Assembly (NCBI RefSeq): GCF_016908635.1
Contig: NZ_JAFBEG010000006.1
Coordinates: 1 to 64,000 of the forward strand
Source: Sporohalobacter salinus
GTDB taxonomy: Bacteria > Bacillota > Halanaerobiia > Halobacteroidales > Acetohalobiaceae
Direction: 5' to 3'
DNA length: 64,000 nt
Below are positions 1 through 8,294 of this stretch, piece by piece; the stretch's first letter is position 1, and every line of letters starts with the position of its first letter. The notes under the pieces were generated by a model that was given only the letters and a program-made list of their open reading frames with translations, searched no databases and had not been told where the DNA came from. The position numbers and the translations under genes are program-made.

Positions 1-114
1 AGTTAAAACTAATCTCAAAATCAAAGTTAGACTTATTAAATGGGTTAAAAACTATGATTTTTTAAGCTCAATTTTCATATCTGCTTAACAGGTTCAATCT
101 AACAAACTAACCTA

Positions 115-534
115 TTAATCTAAATCTTTTCCTGTAGAAGTAATCGTCAACTTACCATGTTTAACTCCTTTAACCCCAATTAATCTCTCAGCTATATTTC
201 TTACTTTTTCTACTTTACCTTTAACTACTAATACCTCTAAACAGTTGTGATGATCTAAATGTATATGAGTAGTTGACAAAAAAAGGTGATGAACATTATG
301 TTGAATAGAATTTAATTTATCACTTAAACCAGAAGTATGGTGATCATAAACTAAAGTAACAGTTCCAGCAACCTCTTTTTCTTCATCTTCCCATTCATTC
401 TCCACTAATCTATTTCTAATTAAATCTCTAATAGCTTCAGAACGATTGGAATAGCCTTTATTTACAATTGAATCATCGAACTTTTCAAGTAAACTTTCCT
501 TCATTGATATTCCAAATCTAACTAACTCATCCAT
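115..534 (-). CDS. nikR: Nickel-responsive transcriptional regulator NikR
   Basis: Ribbon-helix-helix DNA-binding domain at the N-terminus (VRFGISM..., [13 protein letters not shown]) followed by an ACT-like metal-binding domain. The domain shows the [18 protein letters not shown] signature that supplies the His, His and Cys nickel ligands of the NikR family. Length (about 140 aa) is usual. In the family, nickel binding lets the tetramer repress uptake genes. An in-frame GTG lies 12 bases upstream, but the ATG at 534, with AGGTGA about 8 bases before it, gives the family-like N-terminus MDELVRFG. No nickel transporter lies beside it here, so its target is not visible. It stands near the cobalamin operon, but any link to cobalt is only a guess. 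Confidence 0.93.
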   Translation of the reverse strand: MDELVRFGISMKESLLEKFDDSIVNKGYSNRSEAIRDLIRNRLVENEWEDEEKEVAGTVTLVYDHHTSGLSDKLNSIQHNVHHLFLSTTHIHLDHHNCLEVLVVKGKVEKVRNIAERLIGVKGVKHGKLTITSTGKDLD

Positions 535-649
535 ATTAAATCTCACCTAACCTTCTTTTTATTAAAAAAATTAACTGCTACTTTCTTAAAACCTCAAACT
601 TACTTATATGGTTCAAGAAACTAAAAAAAGATTCCTGTATTAAATCAAA

Positions 650-919
650 TTATTTTACTTCAGCAATGTCTCCATCAAAATTAACAAATTCATCTAAATT
701 AACTAAGATTACATCTTCCCCTATCTTCTGAATCTGATCCCAATTAATAACCAAATCATTTGGGCTTGACAAAACTCCAAAAAACTTTCTTTCCCCTGGA
801 ACTACTACTGATTTTATCTTTCCTCTTGATAGGTCTAGCTCTATATCTTTAATTAAACCTAATCTTTCACCATTAACACTAATTACTTCTTTTTTCTTCA
901 ATTCAGAAGTTTTAATCAC
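650..919 (-). CDS. ymxH: YlmC/YmxH-type PRC-barrel protein
   Basis: A protein of 89 aa with a single PRC-barrel fold. It opens with a segment that follows the pattern (MIKTSELKKKEVISVNGERLG) and has an internal GLIKDIELDLSRGKI core and a hydrophobic C-terminal strand (DVILVNLDEFV). This is the family annotated as sporulation protein YlmC/YmxH in clostridia and bacilli; its biochemical role is not established. The GTG start at 919 has GGGGGA 6 bases upstream. It lies downstream of spoIIR on the same strand, but the terminator at 1009-1037 separates them, so it probably has its own promoter. Confidence 0.8.
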   Translation of the reverse strand: MIKTSELKKKEVISVNGERLGLIKDIELDLSRGKIKSVVVPGERKFFGVLSSPNDLVINWDQIQKIGEDVILVNLDEFVNFDGDIAEVK

Positions 920-1008
920 TATTATTCCCCCTTTAGTTCCCTAGTTCATTATATATGTATTAAATCTCAATTATATATATATGAATTTTACTTCTAATAT
1001 GTTATTAA

Positions 1009-1037
1009 AAATAATAAAAGCTCCCAAAAAGGGAGCC
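1009..1037 (-). terminator. Rho-independent terminator after spoIIR
   Basis: On the minus strand, GGCTCCC, a five-T loop and GGGAGC are followed by TTTTATT. It lies about 20 bases past the spoIIR stop codon and would end the sigG-spoIIR transcript. Confidence 0.85.
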
Positions 1038-1056
1038 TATAACCAGATTAATATTA

Positions 1057-1743
1057 TTAATCACCACTTAAACTACTAATTAGGTTATTTAAATTAGTAA
1101 CCGAAGTTCTTAATAATTTCTTTATTTTTTCCTTCTTCTGAGCTAATTGAGGATTGTCTCTTACATATTCCATAAATTTCGATTTAACTTTGATATCCAC
1201 TTCTTTCTTCTTCAAAGTTTCAAAATTCTTTCTAACTTCTTGTTTATTTACCGAATCTATATAACAGAAAGGAGGAAATAAAACACACCACCAATTCTGT
1301 CCTTGACCTTGTCCAATAATTATTCTTAAAGCATTGTAGTTTCCAGCTGGCAAAGTCTGATTACCATAAGTTCGTTTTGGAAAATGAAATTTTCCTAGCT
1401 TAACTTTAACCGAATAGTTACTATCAAGCTTGTCTAATTCTGCTTTAGCAACACTCTTAATATAATTTAAATTTTCTCTTACTATTTTCTGAGCTTCTTT
1501 AGCATTAGAAACCTCAGTAAATAAATCCTTCGTTTGAATCATAATTCTATTCCTAACCTTACGCTTTAATTTTTGATCAGTTAAAGAATTACTATTAGCT
1601 ATCACATGTAACCGCAGTAAATTCTTATGTTTATAGGCAGTTATATCTTTTTCAGGTGTAAATACCACTGCTGAAGAAGTACCAAACCCAACTAATATAA
1701 CCAATGCTGCTACCGTAATAGTTATTAATCTAATTTTTTTCAT
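1057..1743 (-). CDS. spoIIR: Stage II sporulation protein R
   Basis: SpoIIR is made in the forespore and secreted into the intermembrane space, where it activates the SpoIIGA protease and so mother-cell sigma-E. The protein starts with a signal peptide/membrane anchor (MKKIRLITITVAALVILVGFG). The family core follows: LLRLHVIANSNSLTDQ about 40 residues in, then LPAGNYNALRIIIGQGQGQNWWCVLFPPFCYID. The ATG at 1743 is preceded by GAGGAAGAATAAT, part of the end of sigG, so only one base separates the two genes and translation is probably coupled. An in-frame GTG at 1758 is an unlikely start. C-terminal tail of about 60 residues is basic and charged. Confidence 0.93.
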   Translation of the reverse strand: MKKIRLITITVAALVILVGFGTSSAVVFTPEKDITAYKHKNLLRLHVIANSNSLTDQKLKRKVRNRIMIQTKDLFTEVSNAKEAQKIVRENLNYIKSVAKAELDKLDSNYSVKVKLGKFHFPKRTYGNQTLPAGNYNALRIIIGQGQGQNWWCVLFPPFCYIDSVNKQEVRKNFETLKKKEVDIKVKSKFMEYVRDNPQLAQKKEKIKKLLRTSVTNLNNLISSLSGD

Positions 1744-1744
1744 A

Positions 1745-2527
1745 TTATTCTTCCTCACTTACATGCTTTTCAAGATTTTCTAAAGCTGCTTTCTCTAAAC
1801 GAGACACTTGAGCCTGGGAAATACCGATATTATCTGCAACTTCCATCTGCGTCTTTCCTTTATAAAAACGCATACTTAGAATTAACTTTTCTCTCTCTTC
1901 TAACTGGCGTAGAGCTTCTCTAACAGCAATTCCTTCTAGCCAGGTTTCATCTTCACTATCATCATCACTAACTTGATCCATTACATAGATAGGATCACCG
2001 CCGTCCTGATAGATAGGTTCAAAGAGTGAAATAGGATCCTGAATTGCATCTAGTGCTTGTACTATCTCTTCTCGAGGGACACCTAACTCTTGAGCAATTT
2101 CAGTCAAAGTTGGTTCTTCAGAAGTCTGATTTTCTATATTCTCTTTAATCTGTAAAGCTTTATAAGCGGTATCCCGCAGTGAACGACTGACTCTAATAGG
2201 ATTATGATCTCTAAGATGACGTCTAATCTCACCAATAATCATTGGAACAGCATAAGTAGAAAATTTAACATTCCTGCTGAGATCAAAATTATCAATTGCT
2301 TTCATCAGTCCAATACATCCAACCTGAAATAAATCATCAATAGGCTCACCGCGGTTATTAAATCGTTGTAATACACTGAGTACTAATCTTAAATTACCGC
2401 CTACTATCGTTTGGCGTGCTTGCCTATCTCCATTCTGCATCTTTTTAAATAACTTTCTCATTTCTTCATTAGATAGAACAGGTAATTCTGAAGTATTTAC
2501 CCCAGAAATATCTACTTTATTTCCCAA
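1745..2527 (-). CDS. sigG: RNA polymerase sporulation sigma factor SigG (TTG start)
   Basis: Sigma-70 family factor of late forespore development. Region 2 (LRLVLSVLQRFNNRGEPIDD, LFQVGCIGLMKAIDNFDL), the DHNPIRVSRSLRD segment, region 3 and a region 4 helix-turn-helix (KTQMEVADNIGISQAQVSRLEK) are all present and near-identical in pattern to SigG rather than SigF or SigB. Several starts are possible. The TTG at 2527 has GGGAGG 6 bases upstream and gives a protein of 260 aa opening with NKVDISGVNTSELPVL, matching the classic SigG N-terminus, so I prefer it to the ATGs at 2542 and 2572. Unlike Bacillus, sigE/spoIIGA are not adjacent; spoIIR follows instead. Confidence 0.94.
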   Translation of the reverse strand: MGNKVDISGVNTSELPVLSNEEMRKLFKKMQNGDRQARQTIVGGNLRLVLSVLQRFNNRGEPIDDLFQVGCIGLMKAIDNFDLSRNVKFSTYAVPMIIGEIRRHLRDHNPIRVSRSLRDTAYKALQIKENIENQTSEEPTLTEIAQELGVPREEIVQALDAIQDPISLFEPIYQDGGDPIYVMDQVSDDDSEDETWLEGIAVREALRQLEEREKLILSMRFYKGKTQMEVADNIGISQAQVSRLEKAALENLEKHVSEEE

Positions 2528-2660
2528 GGCTGACCCTCCCATTTTTTGCCAGTTAATACCTTCTATTATCATTATTGCCCTGTGATTCAGGATTTATACA
2601 TGTAATTTTTGCAATAATTCATAATTAGATTAGTCTTCTAATTGTAAGAAAAAATCTAGA

Positions 2661-2698
2661 AAATAAAAAAACATCAGTATCATCTTAGATACTGATGT
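2661..2698 (-). terminator. Terminator closing the cobalamin operon
   Basis: Perfect 11-bp stem (ACATCAGTATC / GATACTGATGT) with a 6-base loop, followed on the minus strand by a T-rich run. It lies about 100 bases beyond cobC and before sigG, so the cobalamin transcript should stop here. Confidence 0.88.
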
Positions 2699-2796
2699 TA
2701 ATATCACTTTCCTATATATAATTTAACCATTTCCCTGTTAATTTATTCGATAATCTCTAAAATACCTCTATCCATAATTAAAAATTAGCATTCATA

Positions 2797-3408
2797 CTAT
2801 TTCTTTAGATGTCGTGTGCAGTTAATTAAAGATACAATCGGATCTTCATCATAAAATTTAACTACATTCACTGCCGTATTATCCTGTTGAATACGCCAAA
2901 AATTATTAAGTGGCATTCCCAATAAATCAACTAATAAAGCCCGAATTGTACCACCATGAGCTACAATTAAAATCTGTTCATCTTCATGTTTAGCTTTAAT
3001 CTCATTCAATCGGTTTTTAGCTCTCTTCTGAACCTCCTCAAACGTCTCACCTTCAGGAGTCTGAACTGTTACAGGATCCTTAAGCCAAGCATCTAACTTA
3101 TCTCCATCTTGCTCTTTGATTTCCTCAAAGGTTAAACCTTCCCAAACACCAAAATCTGCTTCTCTAAATTTAGTTTCTTCATTGGTATGTAGTCCATGAT
3201 GTTTTGCTACTATCTCTGCTGTTTTTGATGCCCGCTGTAAATCACTAGTATAAATCACATCCAATTCAGAACCAACAAATCTTTCAGCTAATTTTTCAGT
3301 CTGTTCAATCCCTTCTGAACTCAACTCTATATCAGTTAAACCTTGAAAACGTGATTCTCTATTCCAAAGTGTCTCTCCATGTCGAACTAAAATAATTTCA
3401 GTAGCCAT
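2797..3408 (-). CDS. cobC: Alpha-ribazole phosphatase (histidine phosphatase family)
   Basis: 203-aa histidine phosphatase. The catalytic RHG motif is at residues 9-11 (ILVRHGETLWNRESRFQG), with a second active-site histidine in ILIVAHGGTIRALL. In cobalamin synthesis CobC removes the 5'-phosphate from alpha-ribazole phosphate or from adenosylcobalamin phosphate. The sequence alone would also fit a general phosphoglycerate-mutase-like phosphatase. The assignment rests on its place as last gene of the cobalamin operon, next to cobD. The ribosome site GGGAGG overlaps the end of cobD, so the two are probably translated together. Confidence 0.82.
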   Translation of the reverse strand: MATEIILVRHGETLWNRESRFQGLTDIELSSEGIEQTEKLAERFVGSELDVIYTSDLQRASKTAEIVAKHHGLHTNEETKFREADFGVWEGLTFEEIKEQDGDKLDAWLKDPVTVQTPEGETFEEVQKRAKNRLNEIKAKHEDEQILIVAHGGTIRALLVDLLGMPLNNFWRIQQDNTAVNVVKFYDEDPIVSLINCTRHLKK

Positions 3409-3411
3409 CTT

Positions 3412-4518
3412 TTATCTGCCTCCCAATTTTAACAATGATTTTAAAGCCGTAATTAATTGTTGATTATCTTCTCGATTTTTAACCGCTACTCGAATAAAAT
3501 CGCTTCCTAATAAATGATAACTGCTACAATCTCTAATTAGAATACCTTTTTGAGCTAATCTATCTTTTAATGCTGTTGAAGTATACTCCGTTGCAGAAAT
3601 ATCAATTAAAATATAATTAGCTGCTGGCTGGTAAGGCTTAAGTCCTGTTATTTTCTGTAAAGCTTGATATAAAAATTCTTTTTCTCGATTAATAGCTTCT
3701 TTAGCTTCTTGAATATATTCATCTTCTGCTAAAACCTCAGCTCCTACTCTTTGAGCAAATAAATTTACATTCCATGGATCTTTGTCTGCTTCTAATTTAG
3801 TTACCAATTTACAATTAGTAACAGCATAACCTATCCTTAATCCCGGAATAGCAAAAAACTTAGTCATAGATCGTAATACCATTAAGTTATCACTCTCTAT
3901 TGTTTTAGGAATCAACGTATAATCATCTTCTCTCCATAAAAAGTCCAAAAAGGCTTCATCTACTACCATAAATATATCATTTTTTTCGGCTAGACTTAAT
4001 ACCTTTAATAAATCATCTCTATTTATTAAATCTCCTGTTGGATTATTTGGATTACATAAAAATAATAGATCCAATTGAGATTTATCTATTGTATCAATTA
4101 ATTTATTAACATCTAAACTAAAATTATTTGCTCGACTAAGTTCGAATAAATTAACCTTCCCTCCCATACTTTCAACAGCCGCTTCATATTCAGAGAAAGT
4201 TGGTGCCAATACCATTGCTCGCTTAGGAGAAATGATCTTAGTAATTAGATATATAAGTTCTACTGCCCCATTCCCAATAATTAGATTTCCTGCTTCTACT
4301 CCATGATACTCAGCCAAAACAGAAGATAATGTTGTAGCATTCGGTTCTGGATAATTAATTATATCAGGCAAATTATTCTTAATTATTTCTCCTACTATGT
4401 CTGGAGGTCCTAAAAAATTTATATTAGCACTAAAATCAATAATCTCTCTGCTATCTATACCATACTTATCGGCTGCTGCCTTAATATTACCACCATGAAC
4501 TCGCTTATTATTAGCCAT
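3412..4518 (-). CDS. cobD: Threonine-phosphate decarboxylase
   Basis: PLP-dependent fold-type I enzyme that converts L-threonine-O-3-phosphate to (R)-1-amino-2-propanol phosphate, the linker of the nucleotide loop. Family hallmarks: HGGNIKAAADKYG near the N-terminus, the FSANINFLGPP motif, LFLCNPNNPTGDLI, VVDEAFLDF, and the PLP lysine in LRSMTKFFAIPGLRIGYA. About 368 aa, a normal length. The start chosen is the ATG at 4518 (MANNKRVHGG), preceded by AGGAGAGG; an upstream in-frame start adds only unrelated residues. Its first bases overlap the stop of the upstream kinase gene by 8 bases. Confidence 0.92.
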   Translation of the reverse strand: MANNKRVHGGNIKAAADKYGIDSREIIDFSANINFLGPPDIVGEIIKNNLPDIINYPEPNATTLSSVLAEYHGVEAGNLIIGNGAVELIYLITKIISPKRAMVLAPTFSEYEAAVESMGGKVNLFELSRANNFSLDVNKLIDTIDKSQLDLLFLCNPNNPTGDLINRDDLLKVLSLAEKNDIFMVVDEAFLDFLWREDDYTLIPKTIESDNLMVLRSMTKFFAIPGLRIGYAVTNCKLVTKLEADKDPWNVNLFAQRVGAEVLAEDEYIQEAKEAINREKEFLYQALQKITGLKPYQPAANYILIDISATEYTSTALKDRLAQKGILIRDCSSYHLLGSDFIRVAVKNREDNQQLITALKSLLKLGGR

Positions 4519-5419
4519 ATAGATACTTCCTCTCCTGATTAAAACTACTATCAATCACCTCTAAGCCGCCATTAATAAATTGTACATTATAACTAGATAA
4601 ACTTCCAACTCTCTGTTTAACTTTTAATCTCAAATCCTTAACTGCAATTTCTTGCGCATCATATAATATTCCAGTTAGAGTACCACTGTGAGCTACGTTA
4701 ATACCCCAAACTCCATCTAATTCAGTCAATTGCAATAATTTATTAAAATGAGGTTTAGCTAAAATCTTTTGATTAGACTGACTGCTTAAAGTAGCAGCCT
4801 CTCCAATTAGTTCCGGTTTCTGCTGTTTAATACCTTTTACCGCTAGTTCTAATGCCTGATTAGTCTTTGGTTCATTTCTTTGATTTAATCTATCTAAATC
4901 CCCTCGCTTATTAAAGCTTAATGTATCAACTTTACCTCCTAAATCCAACATTAAAATATCCATTTCTACCACTTCACCTAAATATCTATAACGAGTACCT
5001 TTTACATGATCAAAGAGAACAATCCCATCATAAAAAAGCCCATCTGTTGGTTCAATACTAAGAGCTAATTTTGCTATTTCATCAGAGGTAATTTTCTTTC
5101 CTAAAGCAACGGTTGTAGCTAAGATTGCTGCCGTAATATCAGCCGTACTACTGGCCATTCCTTTTTCAGATATTAAATTAGAATCAACTTCAATGCTAGC
5201 TTCTAGATTATGCTTACCTAGATAATCTAAAGTTGTTTCAACAGCTTTAATCGTTTTCTCCAAAGTGCAGTTACAAACACTTCTTTCTAGCTCTGTAGTT
5301 AATTCTACTGTTACATAAGAATAACAGTTAATAGGACAGGTAACATGAAAATTATCCCCGGCAACTGTTCCCTGGACTAATTCACCACAGGTTCCTGGAG
5401 CTCTAACCGTTGCTTTCAC
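4511..5419 (-). CDS. pduX: L-threonine kinase, PduX-type GHMP kinase
   Basis: GHMP-superfamily kinase of 302 aa. It has the PduX-like opening RAPGTCGELVQG and the glycine/serine-rich ATP loop EKGMASSTADITAAI. PduX makes L-threonine-O-3-phosphate, the substrate of CobD, which is encoded directly downstream with an 8-base overlap. Together they give the aminopropanol-phosphate arm used by CbiB. The C-terminal GHMP segment includes WGINVAHSGTLTGILYD. The distinction from other GHMP kinases rests on the N-terminal motif and the neighbourhood. Confidence 0.88.
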   Translation of the reverse strand: MKATVRAPGTCGELVQGTVAGDNFHVTCPINCYSYVTVELTTELERSVCNCTLEKTIKAVETTLDYLGKHNLEASIEVDSNLISEKGMASSTADITAAILATTVALGKKITSDEIAKLALSIEPTDGLFYDGIVLFDHVKGTRYRYLGEVVEMDILMLDLGGKVDTLSFNKRGDLDRLNQRNEPKTNQALELAVKGIKQQKPELIGEAATLSSQSNQKILAKPHFNKLLQLTELDGVWGINVAHSGTLTGILYDAQEIAVKDLRLKVKQRVGSLSSYNVQFINGGLEVIDSSFNQERKYLYG

Positions 5420-5437
5420 TTATCTCACCTCTTTATA

Positions 5438-6196
5438 CTAATGGAGTAATGTTAATACCAATAATGAAAATACCTCTATTAATTCATTAATCGCTCCATA
5501 ACTATCGCCTGTTAAACCATCAATCCGCTTAGTAATAACTCTAATGATTATTACTGTCATAATCCAGACTAAAACAAAAGCTACCAAGCCATAAACTCCT
5601 AATAATAAGCCAGCCAAAATCGCTGTCCACAATGAAGCAATTGAAAGCTCTTTAGTTTCAACAAACTTAGCTCCTGCTGCCCCTAACCCCTCTTCTTCTT
5701 CTCGGGCATAAGGATAGAAAGCAGCAGCATAAACTATAGCCCACCTACTTAAGGTAGGCATTAATACCAAAGCCTCTAACTCAATCTGAGTAGTAATTTC
5801 AGTTAAAAAAGCAAATTTTAATAATAATAGTGATATAAGCCCTGTTACTCCGTGGGCCCCTACTCGACTATCACGCATAATATCTAACATACGCTGTTTA
5901 GATCGTCCACTAAAGATACCGTCAATAGTGTCAATATAACCATCCAGATGCAAACCACCAGTAATCATAATTAAAATAACTAAGATCAAAGCCTTAACCA
6001 CTAAATTAGACCATACAACCCCAAAAACTGTATTCAGCCCAACTAATATTCCTCCAATTAAACTTCCAATCATCGGATAAAATACCATAGATTTGCCCAG
6101 ACGTCGGGAAGTAAATCTTACATTAGCTCTAATCGGAATTCTAGTCAAAAACTGCAGGGCAGTAATTAAACGAATAATTAATCTTCTTATCAGCAT
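5438..6196 (-). CDS. cobS: Adenosylcobinamide-GDP ribazoletransferase (cobalamin synthase)
   Basis: Integral-membrane enzyme that joins adenosylcobinamide-GDP to alpha-ribazole (phosphate). The family motifs are clear: ALQFLTRIPI at the N-terminus, GGLHLDGYIDTIDGIFSG with its metal-binding aspartates, and MLDIMRDSRVGAHG. There are about six hydrophobic segments. 252 aa is usual for CobS. AAGGAAG precedes the ATG. It lies between the adenosyltransferase gene (25 bases upstream) and pduX. Confidence 0.93.
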   Translation of the reverse strand: MLIRRLIIRLITALQFLTRIPIRANVRFTSRRLGKSMVFYPMIGSLIGGILVGLNTVFGVVWSNLVVKALILVILIMITGGLHLDGYIDTIDGIFSGRSKQRMLDIMRDSRVGAHGVTGLISLLLLKFAFLTEITTQIELEALVLMPTLSRWAIVYAAAFYPYAREEEEGLGAAGAKFVETKELSIASLWTAILAGLLLGVYGLVAFVLVWIMTVIIIRVITKRIDGLTGDSYGAINELIEVFSLLVLTLLH

Positions 6197-6221
6197 TGGA
6201 TTTTCACTTCCTTAATATTCA

Positions 6222-6821
6222 TCAATATTCAATTCCTCTTCTACTACTGATCCCCTGGTCTGCAAAAGGATGTTTTCTAGCTTTCATCTCTGTTACCAGA
6301 TCAGCTGCTTCCAAAATTTCATCATCAAAGCCGCGTCCTGTCATAATTAATTCTGTCTTCTCCCCCTGGATCGAAATTAAATCTAAGACATCTTCTACTG
6401 TCAATAAATCATATCGCAAAGCATTATTAATTTCATCTAAAATAACAATATCTATTTCTGACTCCTCTAAGACAGACCGAGCATAATCATAAGCTTCATC
6501 AACATATTCTTGAAATTCTTCTCTATCCTCATCATCTTTACCTTTTAGAAAACATTCTCCACAGCCATCACATTTACGTAAACCTTCTCTGATTAAAGAA
6601 GCATAAGGACATCCACGTCCAAACTGTTTAATACTTAAATTAGGCAGCCGTTCTGTTGAAAAGAGTTCCCCTGAATAGGCACTTCCTTTCATGAATTGAA
6701 TCACTGCTACCTTAAACCCATGACCAACGGCTCGCAGTGCCAATCCTAAAGATGCTGTAGTCTTTCCTTTTCCCTTTCCAGTATAAATCTGAACTAATCC
6801 CTGCTCTAATTCTGAATTCAT
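6222..6821 (-). CDS. cobO: Cob(I)yrinic acid a,c-diamide adenosyltransferase (CobA/BtuR type) with extra Cys cluster
   Basis: P-loop ATP:corrinoid adenosyltransferase that attaches the upper axial adenosyl ligand. Walker A is at residues 14-22 (TGKGKGKTT), with IQFMKG and DIVILDEINNAL characteristic of the family. The ATG at 6821 is preceded by AAAGGAG; the GTG at 6842 would overlap that ribosome site and is rejected. An insertion at residues 71-91 carries four cysteines (C71, C84, C87, C90: GRGC...CDGCGECF), absent from the classic BtuR/CobA proteins I know and able in principle to bind a metal or iron-sulfur centre. About 200 aa. Confidence 0.9.
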   Translation of the reverse strand: MNSELEQGLVQIYTGKGKGKTTASLGLALRAVGHGFKVAVIQFMKGSAYSGELFSTERLPNLSIKQFGRGCPYASLIREGLRKCDGCGECFLKGKDDEDREEFQEYVDEAYDYARSVLEESEIDIVILDEINNALRYDLLTVEDVLDLISIQGEKTELIMTGRGFDDEILEAADLVTEMKARKHPFADQGISSRRGIEY

Positions 6822-6822
6822 T

Positions 6823-8211
6823 TTAGCAACTACTCCTTTCACTAAATTTTAAACAACTATTAATAAAGTTATCAATTATAACCGGATTACCAGCAAAATG
6901 AAGGTGAAGATAAGAAGCCAAAAGATTATCTTTAAGAATACCTCCCAATCGATTGTCCTTCCCTTTACCTCCTGTTAATTGATAAGCATATGTAGTATCA
7001 TCAGGCAGACCTACTAATTCGGAATAATGAAATTCATGCCCTCGTACACTGTCACCCTGATTCAATAAAATGTTATTCTCTCTAACTTCGGCCTCTGTAT
7101 ATCCCATTGCCTGCAGTCTATTTTTCATTTTTATTTGACCTGGAATTTTACCAATCATTGAATAAGTTTCTCCATCAAAATTAGTAATGGCTTCTGTTAA
7201 ATACATTAAACCACCACATTCAGCATAAGTCGGCATTCCAGCAGTAATGGCTTCTTTAATACTCTCTTGCATCGATTGATTATTACTTAACTCTTCAAGA
7301 AAGCTTTCAGGAAAACCGCCTCCAATATAAAGTCCTGCTGCACCTTTAGGAAGAGTAGTATCAGAAACAGGACTGAAATATTCTAACTCAACACCACTCT
7401 GTTTCAACAAATCGAGATTATCTTCATAATAAAAATTAAATGCCTCATCTCTAGCCACTGCCAATTTTATTCCTGATACTGATTTAGTCTGTAAAAATAA
7501 GGAGTTTTCTTTTGGTTCCAACTCTTCAGTTTCAGCAGCCAAATTATATAATTGGTTTAAATCCAAGTTCTGCAAAATAATCTCTGCTAAGTTATCTATA
7601 TATTCATTCATTTGCGGAGTTTCAACTGTAGGTACTAAACCTAAATGACGTTCTGGCAGTTCTAAACTCTCCTGATGAGGAATATAACCAAGCACTGAAA
7701 CCCCCAACTCTTTAATCGGTTCTTTTAATATCTGATAATGACTTTCACTGCTAACCCGATTCAATATTACACCAGCTAAGTTCAATTTAGAATCATAATT
7801 CTTATAACCATAAGCTAAAGCTGCACCACTTTGTGCCATCTTGCCAGCATCAATAATTAAAACTACAGGTGCTGATAGGATTTTAGCTACTTCCGCAGTA
7901 CTTCCACTTCTCTTATCAGTTCGATGGCCATCAAATAAACCCATTACTCCTTCGATAATTGATATTCCTGCTTCTTGACTATTACGACAGAAAATCTCTA
8001 TTAACTTATCTGAAGATACCATCCAACTATCGAGATTCCGCGAAATCCGTTCGGTAGCTGCAGTATGAAAGCCTGGATCTATATAATCAGGTCCTACTTT
8101 ATAAGGCTGTACTTCATAACCTTTCCTGGTCATAGCTGCCATTAATCCGGTAGCCAAAGTTGTCTTACCTACACCGCTTTGAGTCCCGGCAATTACAACT
8201 CTTGGTTGCAT
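6823..8211 (-). CDS. cbiA: Cobyrinate a,c-diamide synthase
   Basis: Glutamine-dependent amidotransferase that amidates the a and c side chains of (cobalt-)cobyrinate. N-terminal P-loop ATPase domain (IAGTQSGVGKTTLATGL) with YKVGPDYIDPGFH and LFDGHRT. C-terminal class I glutaminase domain has its nucleophile Cys in TYAECGGLMYLTEAI and the His in HLHFAGNP. The start at 8211 (MQPRVVIAG) is preceded by AAAGGAG. The stop lies one base from the start of the adenosyltransferase gene. Confidence 0.94.
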   Translation of the reverse strand: MQPRVVIAGTQSGVGKTTLATGLMAAMTRKGYEVQPYKVGPDYIDPGFHTAATERISRNLDSWMVSSDKLIEIFCRNSQEAGISIIEGVMGLFDGHRTDKRSGSTAEVAKILSAPVVLIIDAGKMAQSGAALAYGYKNYDSKLNLAGVILNRVSSESHYQILKEPIKELGVSVLGYIPHQESLELPERHLGLVPTVETPQMNEYIDNLAEIILQNLDLNQLYNLAAETEELEPKENSLFLQTKSVSGIKLAVARDEAFNFYYEDNLDLLKQSGVELEYFSPVSDTTLPKGAAGLYIGGGFPESFLEELSNNQSMQESIKEAITAGMPTYAECGGLMYLTEAITNFDGETYSMIGKIPGQIKMKNRLQAMGYTEAEVRENNILLNQGDSVRGHEFHYSELVGLPDDTTYAYQLTGGKGKDNRLGGILKDNLLASYLHLHFAGNPVIIDNFINSCLKFSERSSC

Positions 8212-8294
8212 TTTATTAGCTCCTTTCATAACTTCTAACATTGAATATAATCAACAAATTTCTTACGTCTGTCATTCATTATTGATAGCTGCAA

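Noticed and set aside
2580-2640. Possible forespore-type promoter upstream of sigG
   Set aside because: CATGTATA resembles a sigma-G -10 but the spacing and the -35 do not fit.
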